Assembly: GCF_902459725.1 (NCBI RefSeq)
Contig: NZ_CABPSH010000003.1
Coordinates: 434,001 to 498,000, forward strand
Length of the DNA: 64,000 bases
Origin: Pandoraea eparura
GTDB lineage: Bacteria; Pseudomonadota; Gammaproteobacteria; Burkholderiales; Burkholderiaceae
Direction of reading: 5' to 3'
Position numbers and translations under genes: made by a program. How positions within the stretch are numbered: the stretch's first letter is position 1; each line of letters starts with the position of its first letter. The notes under the pieces were generated by a model. The model was not told the DNA's origin. It did no database searches and worked only from the letters and a program-made list of their open reading frames with translations. This document shows positions 18,787-28,533 of this stretch, one piece after another.

Positions 18787-20331
18787 TTACGGCGTCAGTT
18801 GCGGGTTGAGCTTCTCGGCCTTCGAATACAGCTTGTTGAGCGCCGACAGATAGGCCTTGGCCGAGGCCGCGACGATATCCGGATCCGTGCCCACACCGTT
18901 CACGATGCGTCCGCCCTTCGACAGTCGTACGGTCACCTCGCCCTGCGATTGCGTACCGGTCGTGATCGCATTCACCGAATACAGCAGTTGCTCGGCGCCG
19001 CTTTGCACCTGCGATTCGATGGCATTGAGCACCGCGTCGACCGGGCCGTTACCTTCGGCGTCCCCCACGAGTTCCTTGCCCTGCGCCGTGAAGACCACAT
19101 GGGCGCTCGGGCGCTCGCCTGTCTCGGAATGCTGCGCCATCGACACGAGATAGAAATGCTCGCCGCCTTCGGCCTGGGCTTCATTCGAGACGATCGCCAA
19201 AATGTCCTCGTCGAAGATTTCAGACTTCTGGTCGGCCAGTTCCTTGAAGCGGGCGAATGCGGCATTCACGTCCTGCTCCGACGCCATCTCGATGCCCAGT
19301 TCCTGCAGGCGCTGCTTGAAGGCGTTGCGGCCCGAGAGCTTGCCGAGCACGATCTTGTTGGCGGTCCAGCCCACATCTTCCGCCCGCATGATCTCGTAGG
19401 TGTCGCGTGCCTTGAGCACGCCGTCCTGGTGAATGCCGGAGGCGTGGGCGAACGCGTTGGCGCCCACCACGGCCTTGTTCGGCTGCACACTGAAACCGGT
19501 GATCTGCGAGACGAGCTTCGAGGCCGGCACGATCTGCGTCGTGTCGATGCCGAGTTCCAGGCCGAAGTAATCCTTGCGGGTCTTGATCGCCATCACGACC
19601 TCTTCGAGCGCGGTATTGCCCGCGCGCTCGCCAAGACCGTTGATCGTGCACTCGATCTGACGCGCGCCGCCCAGTTGCACGCCCGCCAGCGAATTGGCCA
19701 CGGCCATGCCCAAATCGTTGTGGCAGTGCACCGACCAGACCGCCTTGTCCGAATTCGGCACACGTTCGCGCAGGGTGCGCACGAGCTGGCCGTAGAGTTC
19801 CGGCACGCCATAGCCGACGGTATCGGCCACGTTGATGGTCGTCGCACCTTCGTTGATGACGGCTTCCAGCACGCGGCACAGGAAATCCAGCTCGGAGCGG
19901 CTGCCGTCTTCCGGCGAGAATTCGATATTGTCCGTGAACTGGCGCGCATACCGCACCGCGAGCTTCGCCTGCTCGAGCACCTGATCCGGGCTCATGCGCA
20001 GCTTCTTCTCCATGTGCAGCGGCGACGTGGCGATGAACGTGTGGATACGCGACGAGTTCGCGCCCTTGAGTGCCTCGGCGGCGCGGGCGATATCGCGGTC
20101 GTTGGCACGCGCGAGCGAGCACACGGTGCTGTCCTTGATGATGCCGGCGATGGCCTGGATGGCCTCGAAGTCTCCGTTCGAGCTGGCGGCAAAGCCGGCT
20201 TCGATGACGTCCACGCGCAGACGCTCCAACTGACGGGCGATACGAATTTTCTCATCACGCGTCATCGACGCGCCGGGCGACTGCTCACCATCGCGCAGGG
20301 TCGTATCGAAAATGATCAGCTTGTCGGCCAT
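18787..20331 (-). CDS. leuA: 2-isopropylmalate synthase
   Basis: A 514-residue enzyme that condenses acetyl-CoA with 2-oxoisovalerate, the first committed step of leucine synthesis. The HMGL-like catalytic barrel starts [18 protein letters not shown] (residues 6-22) and holds the metal ligands in [24 protein letters not shown] follows, and the C-terminal ~120 residues form the LeuA regulatory domain for leucine feedback. The start at 20331 follows AGGAGA by six bases. It lies downstream of pssA and the inserted cassette in the same direction. A short palindrome CTACAC-GAT-GTGTAG lies upstream at 20394-20408. Confidence 0.97.
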   Translation of the reverse strand: MADKLIIFDTTLRDGEQSPGASMTRDEKIRIARQLERLRVDVIEAGFAASSNGDFEAIQAIAGIIKDSTVCSLARANDRDIARAAEALKGANSSRIHTFIATSPLHMEKKLRMSPDQVLEQAKLAVRYARQFTDNIEFSPEDGSRSELDFLCRVLEAVINEGATTINVADTVGYGVPELYGQLVRTLRERVPNSDKAVWSVHCHNDLGMAVANSLAGVQLGGARQIECTINGLGERAGNTALEEVVMAIKTRKDYFGLELGIDTTQIVPASKLVSQITGFSVQPNKAVVGANAFAHASGIHQDGVLKARDTYEIMRAEDVGWTANKIVLGKLSGRNAFKQRLQELGIEMASEQDVNAAFARFKELADQKSEIFDEDILAIVSNEAQAEGGEHFYLVSMAQHSETGERPSAHVVFTAQGKELVGDAEGNGPVDAVLNAIESQVQSGAEQLLYSVNAITTGTQSQGEVTVRLSKGGRIVNGVGTDPDIVAASAKAYLSALNKLYSKAEKLNPQLTP

Positions 20332-20444
20332 GACTTTCTCCTGTGGGGATCTTGTGTATTGAACAATCGACGCCAGACTCACCGCCTCCTGTGCTACACG
20401 ATGTGTAGTCTCGCTCGCGTTAGCGGAGAGTCAGCATTAGCAGG

Positions 20445-21149
20445 TCAGGAATCCCCGTCCAACTTCCTACGGGCAGTCTCGAGATTGAACGCAACTTGCG
20501 CGACAAGTGAGTCCCAGTTTCGATAAACCCTTGCAGATACTTTCTTTGGACGTGGCGCACCTTCTGTAACCTCAAGGCGCCGCTTCACTATTGACATAAC
20601 ATGATTGACTGAACTTGACGCTTCAAACATGCTCAGGTTCGGGATCTGAAACGTATTTAGAAACCCTTTTTGTATATTAGCAGGCAACCACCTAGCGTTT
20701 TCAGGCCAATATTTTCTCTCGGCCTCATTTCGAGGTGCTGGATCCCCATCCGAAACTGCTTGAACGAACGCAAACGCGTTCGCCCGACAGCGCTCGAATA
20801 ATGGCTCGTTGATCACCGTCAAGTCGAGATCTGATTCGCCACCAAACTCCCTACCAAAATTGTTCGGATGCATCGAGAAACCGATTCTCGCACTCCCGAC
20901 CAGCGTCACATCCTTCGCCTGTACATTCAAACGCACAGCAATCCAACCGCGCATGTCCTCATAGACTCCTGCGCATTCAGAAAATGCAAATGGAATTCCC
21001 TCCGTTAGCCAAAGCCTAACAAGGCTTTCACGATCAACTTTGCCCGACGTTCTCAACGCATCCTTGAACGCCATAGGTTTCGGATGATGTTCCAGTCCAT
21101 GAAGAGATCGGCTCACCGAGTCGAATGGGGGGAAGTTCGAGGAAGTCAT
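20445..21149 (-). CDS. polymerase-beta-like nucleotidyltransferase of an inserted two-gene cassette
   Basis: A 234-residue soluble protein that I cannot assign to a named family. It carries the nucleotidyltransferase active-site signature LVGSARIGFS (residues ~83-92) followed by SDLDL with Asp107 and Asp109, the arrangement seen in minimal NTases and CD-NTases (GS...D-x-D). A third acidic residue is not obvious. The C-terminal half is helical and basic (VNHVMSIVKRRLEV). The ATG at 21149 overlaps the preceding transglycosylase-like gene by 116 bases; a GTG at 21155 or the internal Met at 21074 are alternatives, and all overlap it. GC is about 42% in one counted line (20581-20640) against 62% in leuA (19981-20040), which supports acquisition by transfer. 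It could make a nucleotide signal, modify a target, or act as an antitoxin. Confidence 0.7.
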   Translation of the reverse strand: MTSSNFPPFDSVSRSLHGLEHHPKPMAFKDALRTSGKVDRESLVRLWLTEGIPFAFSECAGVYEDMRGWIAVRLNVQAKDVTLVGSARIGFSMHPNNFGREFGGESDLDLTVINEPLFERCRANAFAFVQAVSDGDPAPRNEAERKYWPENARWLPANIQKGFLNTFQIPNLSMFEASSSVNHVMSIVKRRLEVTEGAPRPKKVSARVYRNWDSLVAQVAFNLETARRKLDGDS

Positions 21150-21756
21150 AGACACCGCTTTTTGAGTGTTCGTGATATAGACGGACGAGATGCATCGAGC
21201 GCAAATTAAGTTGTTGCCAACGTCGCTCCGACATCACTCTTGGCTCCGGATACTTCAAGCGGGCGACAATCGCCGCACAAAGCTCTACGTGATCTACTAG
21301 CCCTTGTCTGCGCAAATGTTGCTCCACGCACTTGTATCCCACTAGGCCCGTGCCAAAGTACCCAATCATCAGGTATACCTGCGGAAATCGATGCTTGGGA
21401 ATCAGGCGCGATACATGTAGGGCCAGTAATGCCTCGCGAAACTTGCGTCGCAGGGTTATTTCATACGCTCCGGTGAGAACTCTAACCACTTGTTGCTCAA
21501 GAGTACTGCCCCCTTGGCGCCGCCCCGAGCTAATTCGAACAAAAAGTGCCCTGAATATGGCGACAACGTCGACCCCAGCGTGACTGGACGCACGGCGATC
21601 TTCCCCAGACACAAGCAACTTTTGCGCCAAGTAAAAAGAATACGAAGAATCTTCGGCGTCTATAGTCGCAATAATCGAGCCGATCCTGGCGCGAAGGCTT
21701 TCAACTTCGCCAGCCAGGAACGGTCTAGACACGAGCATTGCAAGCTTAAAGAACAT
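21034..21756 (-). CDS. stand-alone GT51 (peptidoglycan transglycosylase-like) protein
   Basis: A 240-residue protein matching the glycosyltransferase family 51 domain of class A PBPs and MtgA, which polymerises lipid II into glycan strands. Motif 1 is GEDRRASSHAGVD (residues 51-63, catalytic Glu52). The second is QGGSTLEQQVVRVL (81-94) and the third RRKFREALLALHVSRLI (103-119, second Glu108), then YFGTGLVGYKCVEQHL. Both catalytic glutamates are kept. Unlike MtgA or PBPs it has no evident N-terminal transmembrane helix or signal peptide. GGAG abuts the ATG at 21756 with almost no spacer, so translation may be weak or start differently. GC is about 45% in the counted line 21601-21660. It lies 26 bases after pssA and is probably read from the psd-pssA transcript. 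Confidence 0.72.
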   Translation of the reverse strand: MFFKLAMLVSRPFLAGEVESLRARIGSIIATIDAEDSSYSFYLAQKLLVSGEDRRASSHAGVDVVAIFRALFVRISSGRRQGGSTLEQQVVRVLTGAYEITLRRKFREALLALHVSRLIPKHRFPQVYLMIGYFGTGLVGYKCVEQHLRRQGLVDHVELCAAIVARLKYPEPRVMSERRWQQLNLRSMHLVRLYHEHSKSGVYDFLELPPIRLGEPISSWTGTSSETYGVQGCVENVGQS

Positions 21757-21782
21757 CTCCTTTACCTTAGCTACTCACCCGC

Positions 21783-22661
21783 CTACTCGTCGACTTCGCC
21801 GAAGATGCGTTGCCGACGGCCCTTCAGGAAACGGAACCCCCACAGCACATAGCCGGAGATGCTGTACAGGCAGAACATCCCGAAGAGCACCAGCGGCGGG
21901 TCGGACGACACCAGAATGAAGCCAACCATGAAGAGCAGCACCACGCCGAACGACACGCGCTGGCGCACATCGAGCGCCTTGCCACTGTAAAACGGCGCAT
22001 TCGACACCATCGACATGCCCGCATAGATTGTCAACCCGAACGCCACCCATGGCATCCAGAACACATTCACCGGCAATTTGTTGTCGATCGTAATCCACAC
22101 GAACCCGGCAATGAGCGCCGCCGCCGCGGGGCTTGCCAACCCCTGGAAGAAACGCTTGTCGACCACGCCGATGTTCGTGTTGAAGCGCGCCAGCCGCAAA
22201 GCCGCGCCGGCCACATAGACGAACGCCGCGAGCCAGCCCCACTTGCCGATCTCGTGGAGAATCCATTCGTACATCACCAGCGCCGGCGCCACGCCGAACG
22301 AGGTCATGTCCGAGAGCGAATCGTATTGCTCGCCAAACGCGCTCTGCGTGTTGGTCATGCGCGCCACGCGCCCGTCCATGCCATCGAGCACCATGGCGAA
22401 GAAGATCGCGATGGCGGCCTGCTCGAAGCGATCGTTCATGGCCTGCACGATCGCAAAGAAGCCGCAGAACAGCGCGGCTGTCGTAAAGGCATTCGGCAAC
22501 AGGTAGATGCCGCGATTGCGCGGGCGCACAGGCAGATCGTCCTCCACACCCTGGTCGTGGTCTTCGTTCATCAATGGCTCTGCGGATGAATGGTTGTGAC
22601 GGCTGAACGCCGAGAGATGCCTGACATTGTTGCGCAAGCGGCCGCGATGGTTTTCCGGCAT
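21783..22661 (-). CDS. pssA: phosphatidylserine synthase (CDP-diacylglycerol--serine O-phosphatidyltransferase)
   Basis: A 292-residue membrane enzyme that makes phosphatidylserine from CDP-diacylglycerol and serine, feeding psd directly upstream. The CDP-alcohol phosphatidyltransferase motif spans DGMDGRVARMTNTQSAFGEQYDSLSD (about residues 108-133, D-G-x2-A-R-x8-G-x3-D-x3-D type), with about seven hydrophobic helices. The start at 22661 is fixed by AAGGAGG six bases upstream; the frame continues open further 5' without homology. It is followed after 26 bases by the inserted GT51 gene, whereas leuA is expected here in related genomes. Confidence 0.95.
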   Translation of the reverse strand: MPENHRGRLRNNVRHLSAFSRHNHSSAEPLMNEDHDQGVEDDLPVRPRNRGIYLLPNAFTTAALFCGFFAIVQAMNDRFEQAAIAIFFAMVLDGMDGRVARMTNTQSAFGEQYDSLSDMTSFGVAPALVMYEWILHEIGKWGWLAAFVYVAGAALRLARFNTNIGVVDKRFFQGLASPAAAALIAGFVWITIDNKLPVNVFWMPWVAFGLTIYAGMSMVSNAPFYSGKALDVRQRVSFGVVLLFMVGFILVSSDPPLVLFGMFCLYSISGYVLWGFRFLKGRRQRIFGEVDE

Positions 22662-22818
22662 CTGTACCTCCTTGACGATGCTATGACGGCGGGCGAACCC
22701 GCGACGGATCACCGCTATTGGAACGCGCGAAGCGAAAGCCGTTGCAGGCCGCAGCCCGGCGACGCACCACTGAAGGTCGCGCCGCCACCCACGGACGTGG
22801 CCCGGAGGCTCGGGTGGC

Positions 22819-23454
22819 TTACAGCTCGGCGAGGATCGTCGAGGTGGCCGACACCTTCTCACCGATGGTCACGCGCGGACGCGAGCCCAGCGGCAGGTAC
22901 ACATCGACGCGCGACCCGAAACGAATGAAGCCGTAACGCTGACCGCGCGAAAGCGTATCGCCGGCCTTGACGTAGCACAGAATACGGCGCGCGATGAGCC
23001 CCGCGACCTGCACGCTCGTGACGATCTGACCGCCCACGTCGATCACCAGCGCATTGCGCTCGTTCTCAAGCGATGCCTTGTCCAGATCGGCGTTGAAAAA
23101 GCGTCCCGGGAAATATTCCACCTTGGTCACCGTGCCGTCAACCGGGGCACGATTCGAGTGAACGTTGAAGACGTTCATGAACACGCTGATCTTGAGCGCT
23201 TCACGACCGGCGTACGGATCCTGCGTGGTTTCGATGGCCACGATGCGGCCGTCGGCCGGGGAGAGCACGGCGCCGGCCTGCTGCGGCACCTGCCGCGGCG
23301 GATCCCGGAAGAACTGCAGGACGAACAGGGCGATCACCCAGAACGGCGCGGCCCACAGCACGCCGGCCATGAAGTGCACGACGAGCGCGACGGCGACGGC
23401 GATACCCAGGAAGGGCCAGCCCTCGCGGGCAATGATCGGGTGAGGATAATTCAT
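22819..23454 (-). CDS. psd: phosphatidylserine decarboxylase proenzyme
   Basis: A 211-residue short-form Psd that converts phosphatidylserine to phosphatidylethanolamine at the inner membrane. Two hydrophobic segments lie in residues ~15-55. [14 protein letters not shown] (~98-111) is conserved, and the self-cleavage motif LGS (in [10 protein letters not shown] near the C-terminus) supplies the pyruvoyl serine. The start [15 protein letters not shown] matches the family; the open codons upstream do not. It precedes pssA, and the two probably form one transcript beginning after the ilvC terminator. Confidence 0.95.
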   Translation of the reverse strand: MNYPHPIIAREGWPFLGIAVAVALVVHFMAGVLWAAPFWVIALFVLQFFRDPPRQVPQQAGAVLSPADGRIVAIETTQDPYAGREALKISVFMNVFNVHSNRAPVDGTVTKVEYFPGRFFNADLDKASLENERNALVIDVGGQIVTSVQVAGLIARRILCYVKAGDTLSRGQRYGFIRFGSRVDVYLPLGSRPRVTIGEKVSATSTILAEL

Positions 23455-23658
23455 GCGATTGAGCTCGCGTCCTTGGTAAAACGGTTGAGTGAGCGGGTCG
23501 GCCTGCGTTGGGCCAAACCATGACGTGGCGGCATTGTAGCAATGCGCGCGGCGCCGTGACACTTTTTCCCCAATCGACAGGTCGGCGGCACAACGCCAAA
23601 GTCGGTCATTTCGCACAACCACAGCACCAGATCACGGCCCAGATGGTCGAGTCGGTCG

Positions 23659-23699
23659 CACTGATCCACTGATCCACTGATCCACTGATCTCACTGATC
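23659..23699. repeat. 8-bp tandem repeat CACTGATC, five copies
   Basis: CACTGATC occurs four times head to tail (23659-23690), then once more after a single inserted T (23692-23699). It lies in the non-coding psd-ilvC interval (23455-24045), which otherwise holds the 9-bp repeat and the ilvC terminator. Confidence 0.85.
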
Positions 23700-23744
23700 G
23701 CATTGTCCGTACTGGCCAAGCGGGTCGAACTGGTCAAACGGCTC

Positions 23745-23771
23745 GAGCTGGTCGAGCTGGTCGAGCTGGTG
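23745..23771. repeat. 9-bp tandem repeat GAGCTGGTC, three copies
   Basis: Two perfect copies and a third ending in TG instead of TC, flanked by looser GG(T/C)CGAAC-TGGTC variants from 23723 to 23835. An open frame through it encodes only low-complexity E-L-V repeats and is not called. Confidence 0.7.
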
Positions 23772-23845
23772 GAGCCGATCGAACGGGTCGCACGGAGCGC
23801 ACTGGGCACACGGGGCGAGCTGGTCGAACCGATCGATATCCGGGA

Positions 23846-23903
23846 CAAAACGAAAAAGGCCGCCCGCCTTGCCATAGCGACAGCTACAGCAAAGCGGACG
23901 GCC
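23846..23903 (-). terminator. terminator of the ilvIHC transcript
   Basis: Minus-strand 15-bp stem GGCCGTCCGCTTTGC / GCAAGGCGGGCGGCC (two G-U pairs) with a 16-base loop, followed by TTTTTCGTTTTG. It separates ilvIHC from psd-pssA. Confidence 0.88.
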
Positions 23904-24045
23904 CGGCGCGACGGTGACGGCGATCCAGCCCCTTATGCGCTTTTACCCGCGACAGGCGCTTTTGGCGCTCGCCCCGTCTGCCGTGCGCCGCCGGTGCAAC
24001 GCCCGCAAGCTGTGCCGGGCATACGCATCTTACGGCGCGTCGGGC

Positions 24046-25089
<1,044 letters not shown>

Positions 25090-25140
25090 TTACTCAAATC
25101 AGAATGGATCGAAATCCGCTTACCGCGTTGCCGCTGCCGA

Positions 25141-25632
25141 TCAGACCTTCAGGATGCGCTCACCGCGCCCGATGCCCGAGCCACCGGTACGAACCGTCTC
25201 GAGAATCGCCGTACGATCGAGCCCTTCGATGAACGCGTCGAGTTTCGACGAATTCCCGGTCAGCTCGATCGTGTAGGTCTTTTCAGTAACGTCAATGATG
25301 CGGCCGCGGAAAATATCCGACATCCGCTTCATCTCTTCTCGCTCCTTGCCCACGGCGCGCACCTTGATGAGCATCAGCTCACGTTCGATATGCGCCCCTT
25401 CGGTCAGATCGACCACCTTCACCACCTCGATGAGCCGGTTCAGGTGCTTGGTGATCTGCTCGATGACGTCGTCGGAGCCCGTCGTGACCACCGTCATGCG
25501 TGAGAGCGACCGATCTTCGGTCGGCGCGACAGTGAGGGTCTCGATATTGTAGCCACGTGCCGAAAACAGGCCCACCACGCGCGACAGCGCGCCCGGCTCG
25601 TTCTCGAGCAAAACAGAAATAATGTGCCTCAT
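25141..25632 (-). CDS. ilvH: acetolactate synthase small (regulatory) subunit
   Basis: A 163-residue regulatory subunit with an N-terminal ACT domain (MRHIISVLLENEPGALSRVVGLFSARG... residues 1-75) that binds valine for feedback inhibition, and the usual C-terminal ALS_ss domain (KVVDLTEGAHIERELMLIKV, about 90-110). It forms a complex with the IlvI catalytic subunit. The gap to ilvI is 82 bases. Confidence 0.97.
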   Translation of the reverse strand: MRHIISVLLENEPGALSRVVGLFSARGYNIETLTVAPTEDRSLSRMTVVTTGSDDVIEQITKHLNRLIEVVKVVDLTEGAHIERELMLIKVRAVGKEREEMKRMSDIFRGRIIDVTEKTYTIELTGNSSKLDAFIEGLDRTAILETVRTGGSGIGRGERILKV

Positions 25633-25714
25633 GGTGTATCCCGGATTGTCCTAGTGTGGGGACGTCGCGCCCGCGCCGGCCTGACCGGCGGCGACGCTCG
25701 GCGCGCGCCTCGTC

Positions 25715-27484
25715 TTACAGATCTTCCGAACCGAGCAGCATCTCGCTGATGCCCTTGCCCGCCTGGACCATCGGCCAGACGTTTTCGGTGGGATCCGTTT
25801 GGAAATCCATGAATACCGTACGATCCTTCAGGCGCAACGCCTCGCGCAGTGCCGGCTCGACGTCCGACGACTTCTCGATGCGAATACCCACGTGACCGTA
25901 GGCCTCGGCAAGCTTCACGAAGTCGGGCAGCGCGTCCATGTACGAACTGGAGTAGCGCTTGCTGTATTCGATCTGCTGCCACTGGCGAACCATGCCCAGG
26001 TAGCGATTGTTGAGCGACAGGATCTTGATCGGCGTGCGGTACTGCAGGCACGTCGAGAGTTCCTGAATGCACATCTGGATCGAGCCTTCGCCGGTGATAC
26101 AGGCGACTTCGGCATCCGGATGCGCCATCTTCACACCCATGGCCGCCGGCAGGCCGAAACCCATCGTGCCCAGGCCGCCCGAATTGATCCAGCGGCGCGG
26201 CTTGTTGAAGCGGTAGTATTGCGCCGCCCACATCTGGTGCTGACCGACGTCCGAGCACACGAAGGCTTCGCCATCGGTGAGCTTCCAGTACGTCTCGACG
26301 ACATGTTGCGGCTTGATGATTTCGCTCTGGCGATCGAAGGCGAGGCAATCGCGCGAGCGCCATGCCTCGATCTGCTTCCACCAGTCGGCCAGCGCCGCGG
26401 TGTCCGGGCCGTGTTCGGCCGTCTGCAGGTTCTCGATCATCTCGCGCAACACTTCCTTCACGTCGCCGACGATCGGGATATCGACCTTCACACGCTTGGA
26501 AATCGACGACGGGTCGATATCGACGTGAATGATCTTGCGAGCACGCTCGGCGAAGTGTTCCGGATTACCGATCACACGGTCGTCGAAGCGCGCACCGATG
26601 GCGATGAGCACATCGCAGTGCTGCATGGCCATGTTGGCCTCGTACGTCCCGTGCATGCCCAGCATGCCGAGGAACTTGGGATCGCTCGCACGATACCCGC
26701 CCAGGCCCATGAGCGTGTTGGTCACCGGATAGCCGAGCAGGTCGCAGAACTGGTTCAGTTCCTTCGACGCATCGGCCAGAATAATGCCGCCGCCCGTGTA
26801 GATATAGGGACGCTTGGCCGAGAGCAGCAGGCTCATCGCCTTGCGGATCTGACCCGAGTGGCCCTTCGTGACCGGGTTGTAAGAGCGCAGCGACACCGAC
26901 TTCGGATACTCGAAGCGGCAGCGCGCCTTGGACACGTCCTTCGGAATATCGACCAGCACCGGGCCCGGACGACCCGTCCTGGCGATGTAGAAGGCCTTCT
27001 TGATGGTTGCGGCGAGATCGCGCACATCCTTCACGAGGAAGTTGTGCTTGACGCACGGACGGGTGATCCCGACCGTGTCGCATTCCTGGAAGGCGTCCTG
27101 GCCGATGGCGGCCGTGGGCACCTGCCCGGTGATGATGACGAGCGGGATCGAATCCATGTACGCCGTGGCGATCCCGGTGACCGCGTTGGTCACGCCGGGG
27201 CCGGACGTCACGAGGCACACGCCGACCTTGTCGGTGGAACGCGAATAAGCGTCGGCCGCATGCACGGCTGCCTGCTCATGGCGCACCAGGATGTGCTGGA
27301 TCTTGTCCTGCTTGTAGAGTTCGTCGTAGATGTAGAGAACCGAACCGCCGGGATAACCCCACAGATGTTCGACCCCTTCTTCCTGAAGCGAGCGCACGAG
27401 GATCTCGGCGCCAATCATGTCTTCGGAGGTATTTTGGTGGCGTGTAGCTTCCGCCTCGGAGAATTCCGCGCTTGGCATATTCAT
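25715..27484 (-). CDS. ilvI: acetolactate synthase large (catalytic) subunit
   Basis: A 589-residue TPP- and FAD-dependent enzyme making acetolactate and acetohydroxybutyrate, the first shared step of isoleucine and valine synthesis. The catalytic glutamate is in LVRHEQAAVHAADAYSR (about residues 67-83). The TPP-binding motif ITGEGSIQMCIQEL...NNRYLGM lies around residues 465-500. The ATG at 27484 follows GAAAGG by seven bases. An in-frame GTG extension exists at 27613 but lies mostly inside the leader. It is the first gene of ilvIHC. Confidence 0.97.
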   Translation of the reverse strand: MNMPSAEFSEAEATRHQNTSEDMIGAEILVRSLQEEGVEHLWGYPGGSVLYIYDELYKQDKIQHILVRHEQAAVHAADAYSRSTDKVGVCLVTSGPGVTNAVTGIATAYMDSIPLVIITGQVPTAAIGQDAFQECDTVGITRPCVKHNFLVKDVRDLAATIKKAFYIARTGRPGPVLVDIPKDVSKARCRFEYPKSVSLRSYNPVTKGHSGQIRKAMSLLLSAKRPYIYTGGGIILADASKELNQFCDLLGYPVTNTLMGLGGYRASDPKFLGMLGMHGTYEANMAMQHCDVLIAIGARFDDRVIGNPEHFAERARKIIHVDIDPSSISKRVKVDIPIVGDVKEVLREMIENLQTAEHGPDTAALADWWKQIEAWRSRDCLAFDRQSEIIKPQHVVETYWKLTDGEAFVCSDVGQHQMWAAQYYRFNKPRRWINSGGLGTMGFGLPAAMGVKMAHPDAEVACITGEGSIQMCIQELSTCLQYRTPIKILSLNNRYLGMVRQWQQIEYSKRYSSSYMDALPDFVKLAEAYGHVGIRIEKSSDVEPALREALRLKDRTVFMDFQTDPTENVWPMVQAGKGISEMLLGSEDL

Positions 27485-27631
27485 CGTCGACCTTTCAAAG
27501 TTTCGGCAAAAATTTTGATCGGGTGCTCTCCCCGCGAACTTGTGGTTCGGGCTCAAGCTGCGCGTCTGAATGATGGACACACCGGATAGGCGTGCCGATA
27601 TTGAGACAATCACAGATATTGCGAACTGGCA

Positions 27632-27660
27632 ACCTTACCGGTTTGCAGCAAAATGGTCAA
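27632..27660 (-). promoter_or_regulatory. candidate promoter of ilvIHC
   Basis: Minus-strand TTGACC (-35) and TAAGGT (-10) with 17-base spacing, giving a ~140-base leader. The 476-base divergent gap 27485-27960 also must hold the promoter of the sigma-factor gene, which I could not identify convincingly. Confidence 0.5.
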
Positions 27661-27960
27661 GCAGGTTTATGCATTTGCAGCATGACTGCGAAGTCGGTCG
27701 CGCAGAATTCCCGCGCCATGCCCCACACAGCCCCAAGCCGGTGCACAATCTTCACACGATAGGAAGTAGGAAGCCGCCGAGCCCCGAACCGTCGCAAACC
27801 GGCACCACCGCAAGCAAAAAGCGGTTACAGCAAAGCGCGTTTTTGGTAGCATCCGCACCGGCTGCGTGATCCAGCGTGATCCTGCGCGATCTTCACCCGG
27901 CCTTTACGCTTACATGGCATTTCACAGGCGCAGCGCGCAACGCTGCGTGCACCCCACCGG

Positions 27961-28533
27961 ATGGCATCTGACAAGGAACTGGCGGATTTTCTCGCAGGCA
28001 TCGAACGGCGCGCCTTCAAGCAGGCCGTCTATGCCGTACGCGACGACGAGGCCGCCCTCGATATCGTTCAGGATGCGATGATCCGCCTGGCCGAAAAATA
28101 CGGCGACAAGCCGTCGGCCGACCTGCCATTGCTGTTTACGCGCATCCTTCAGAACGCAATTCACGACTATTTCCGTCGGCAAAAGGTGCGCAACACCTGG
28201 GTGACGCTATTCTCGAATCTCGCCGGCCCCGGCGACGACGAACGCGACGACTTCGACCCTCTGGAAACCTTATTGGCCGAGGATGGGTCTGTGCAGACCG
28301 AGAGCAGCGAAGATGCAGTTTCGCGTGCCGAAATCCTCTCGCTCATCGAGGCGGAAATACAGAAACTGCCGACACGTCAACGAGAAGCCTTCCTCATGCG
28401 TTACTGGGAAGACATGGACGTTGCCGAGACGGCCGCCACGATGGGGTGCTCGGAGGGCAGCGTCAAGACGCATTGCTCGCGCGCCACACACGCGTTGGCG
28501 CAGGCGTTGAAGGCAAAAGGGATCAGGTTATGA
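27961..28533 (+). CDS. RNA polymerase sigma factor, ECF-like (sigma-70 family)
   Basis: A 190-residue alternative sigma factor. Region 2 (residues ~17-85, AVYAVRDDEAALDIVQDAMIRLAEKYG then FTRILQNAIHDYFRRQKVRNTW) and region 4 (~128-185, LPTRQREAFLMRYWEDMDVAETAATMGCSEGSVKTHCSRA) are joined by an acidic linker. Other sigma regions are absent, as in ECF factors. The stop overlaps the DUF3619 ATG by four bases, and the membrane protein downstream is in the position usual for an anti-sigma factor. The start at 27961 has no clear ribosome site. Confidence 0.9.
   Translation: MASDKELADFLAGIERRAFKQAVYAVRDDEAALDIVQDAMIRLAEKYGDKPSADLPLLFTRILQNAIHDYFRRQKVRNTWVTLFSNLAGPGDDERDDFDPLETLLAEDGSVQTESSEDAVSRAEILSLIEAEIQKLPTRQREAFLMRYWEDMDVAETAATMGCSEGSVKTHCSRATHALAQALKAKGIRL

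Noticed and set aside
20331-21783. Cassette as a transposon or integron insertion with terminal repeats
   Set aside because: I looked for inverted or direct repeats at both ends of the low-GC block and found none convincing, and no transposase or integrase is present. The route of acquisition stays open.
23659-23771. Possible CRISPR-like array
   Set aside because: The units are 8-9 bp and directly abutting, with no spacers and no cas genes. It is simple tandem repetition.
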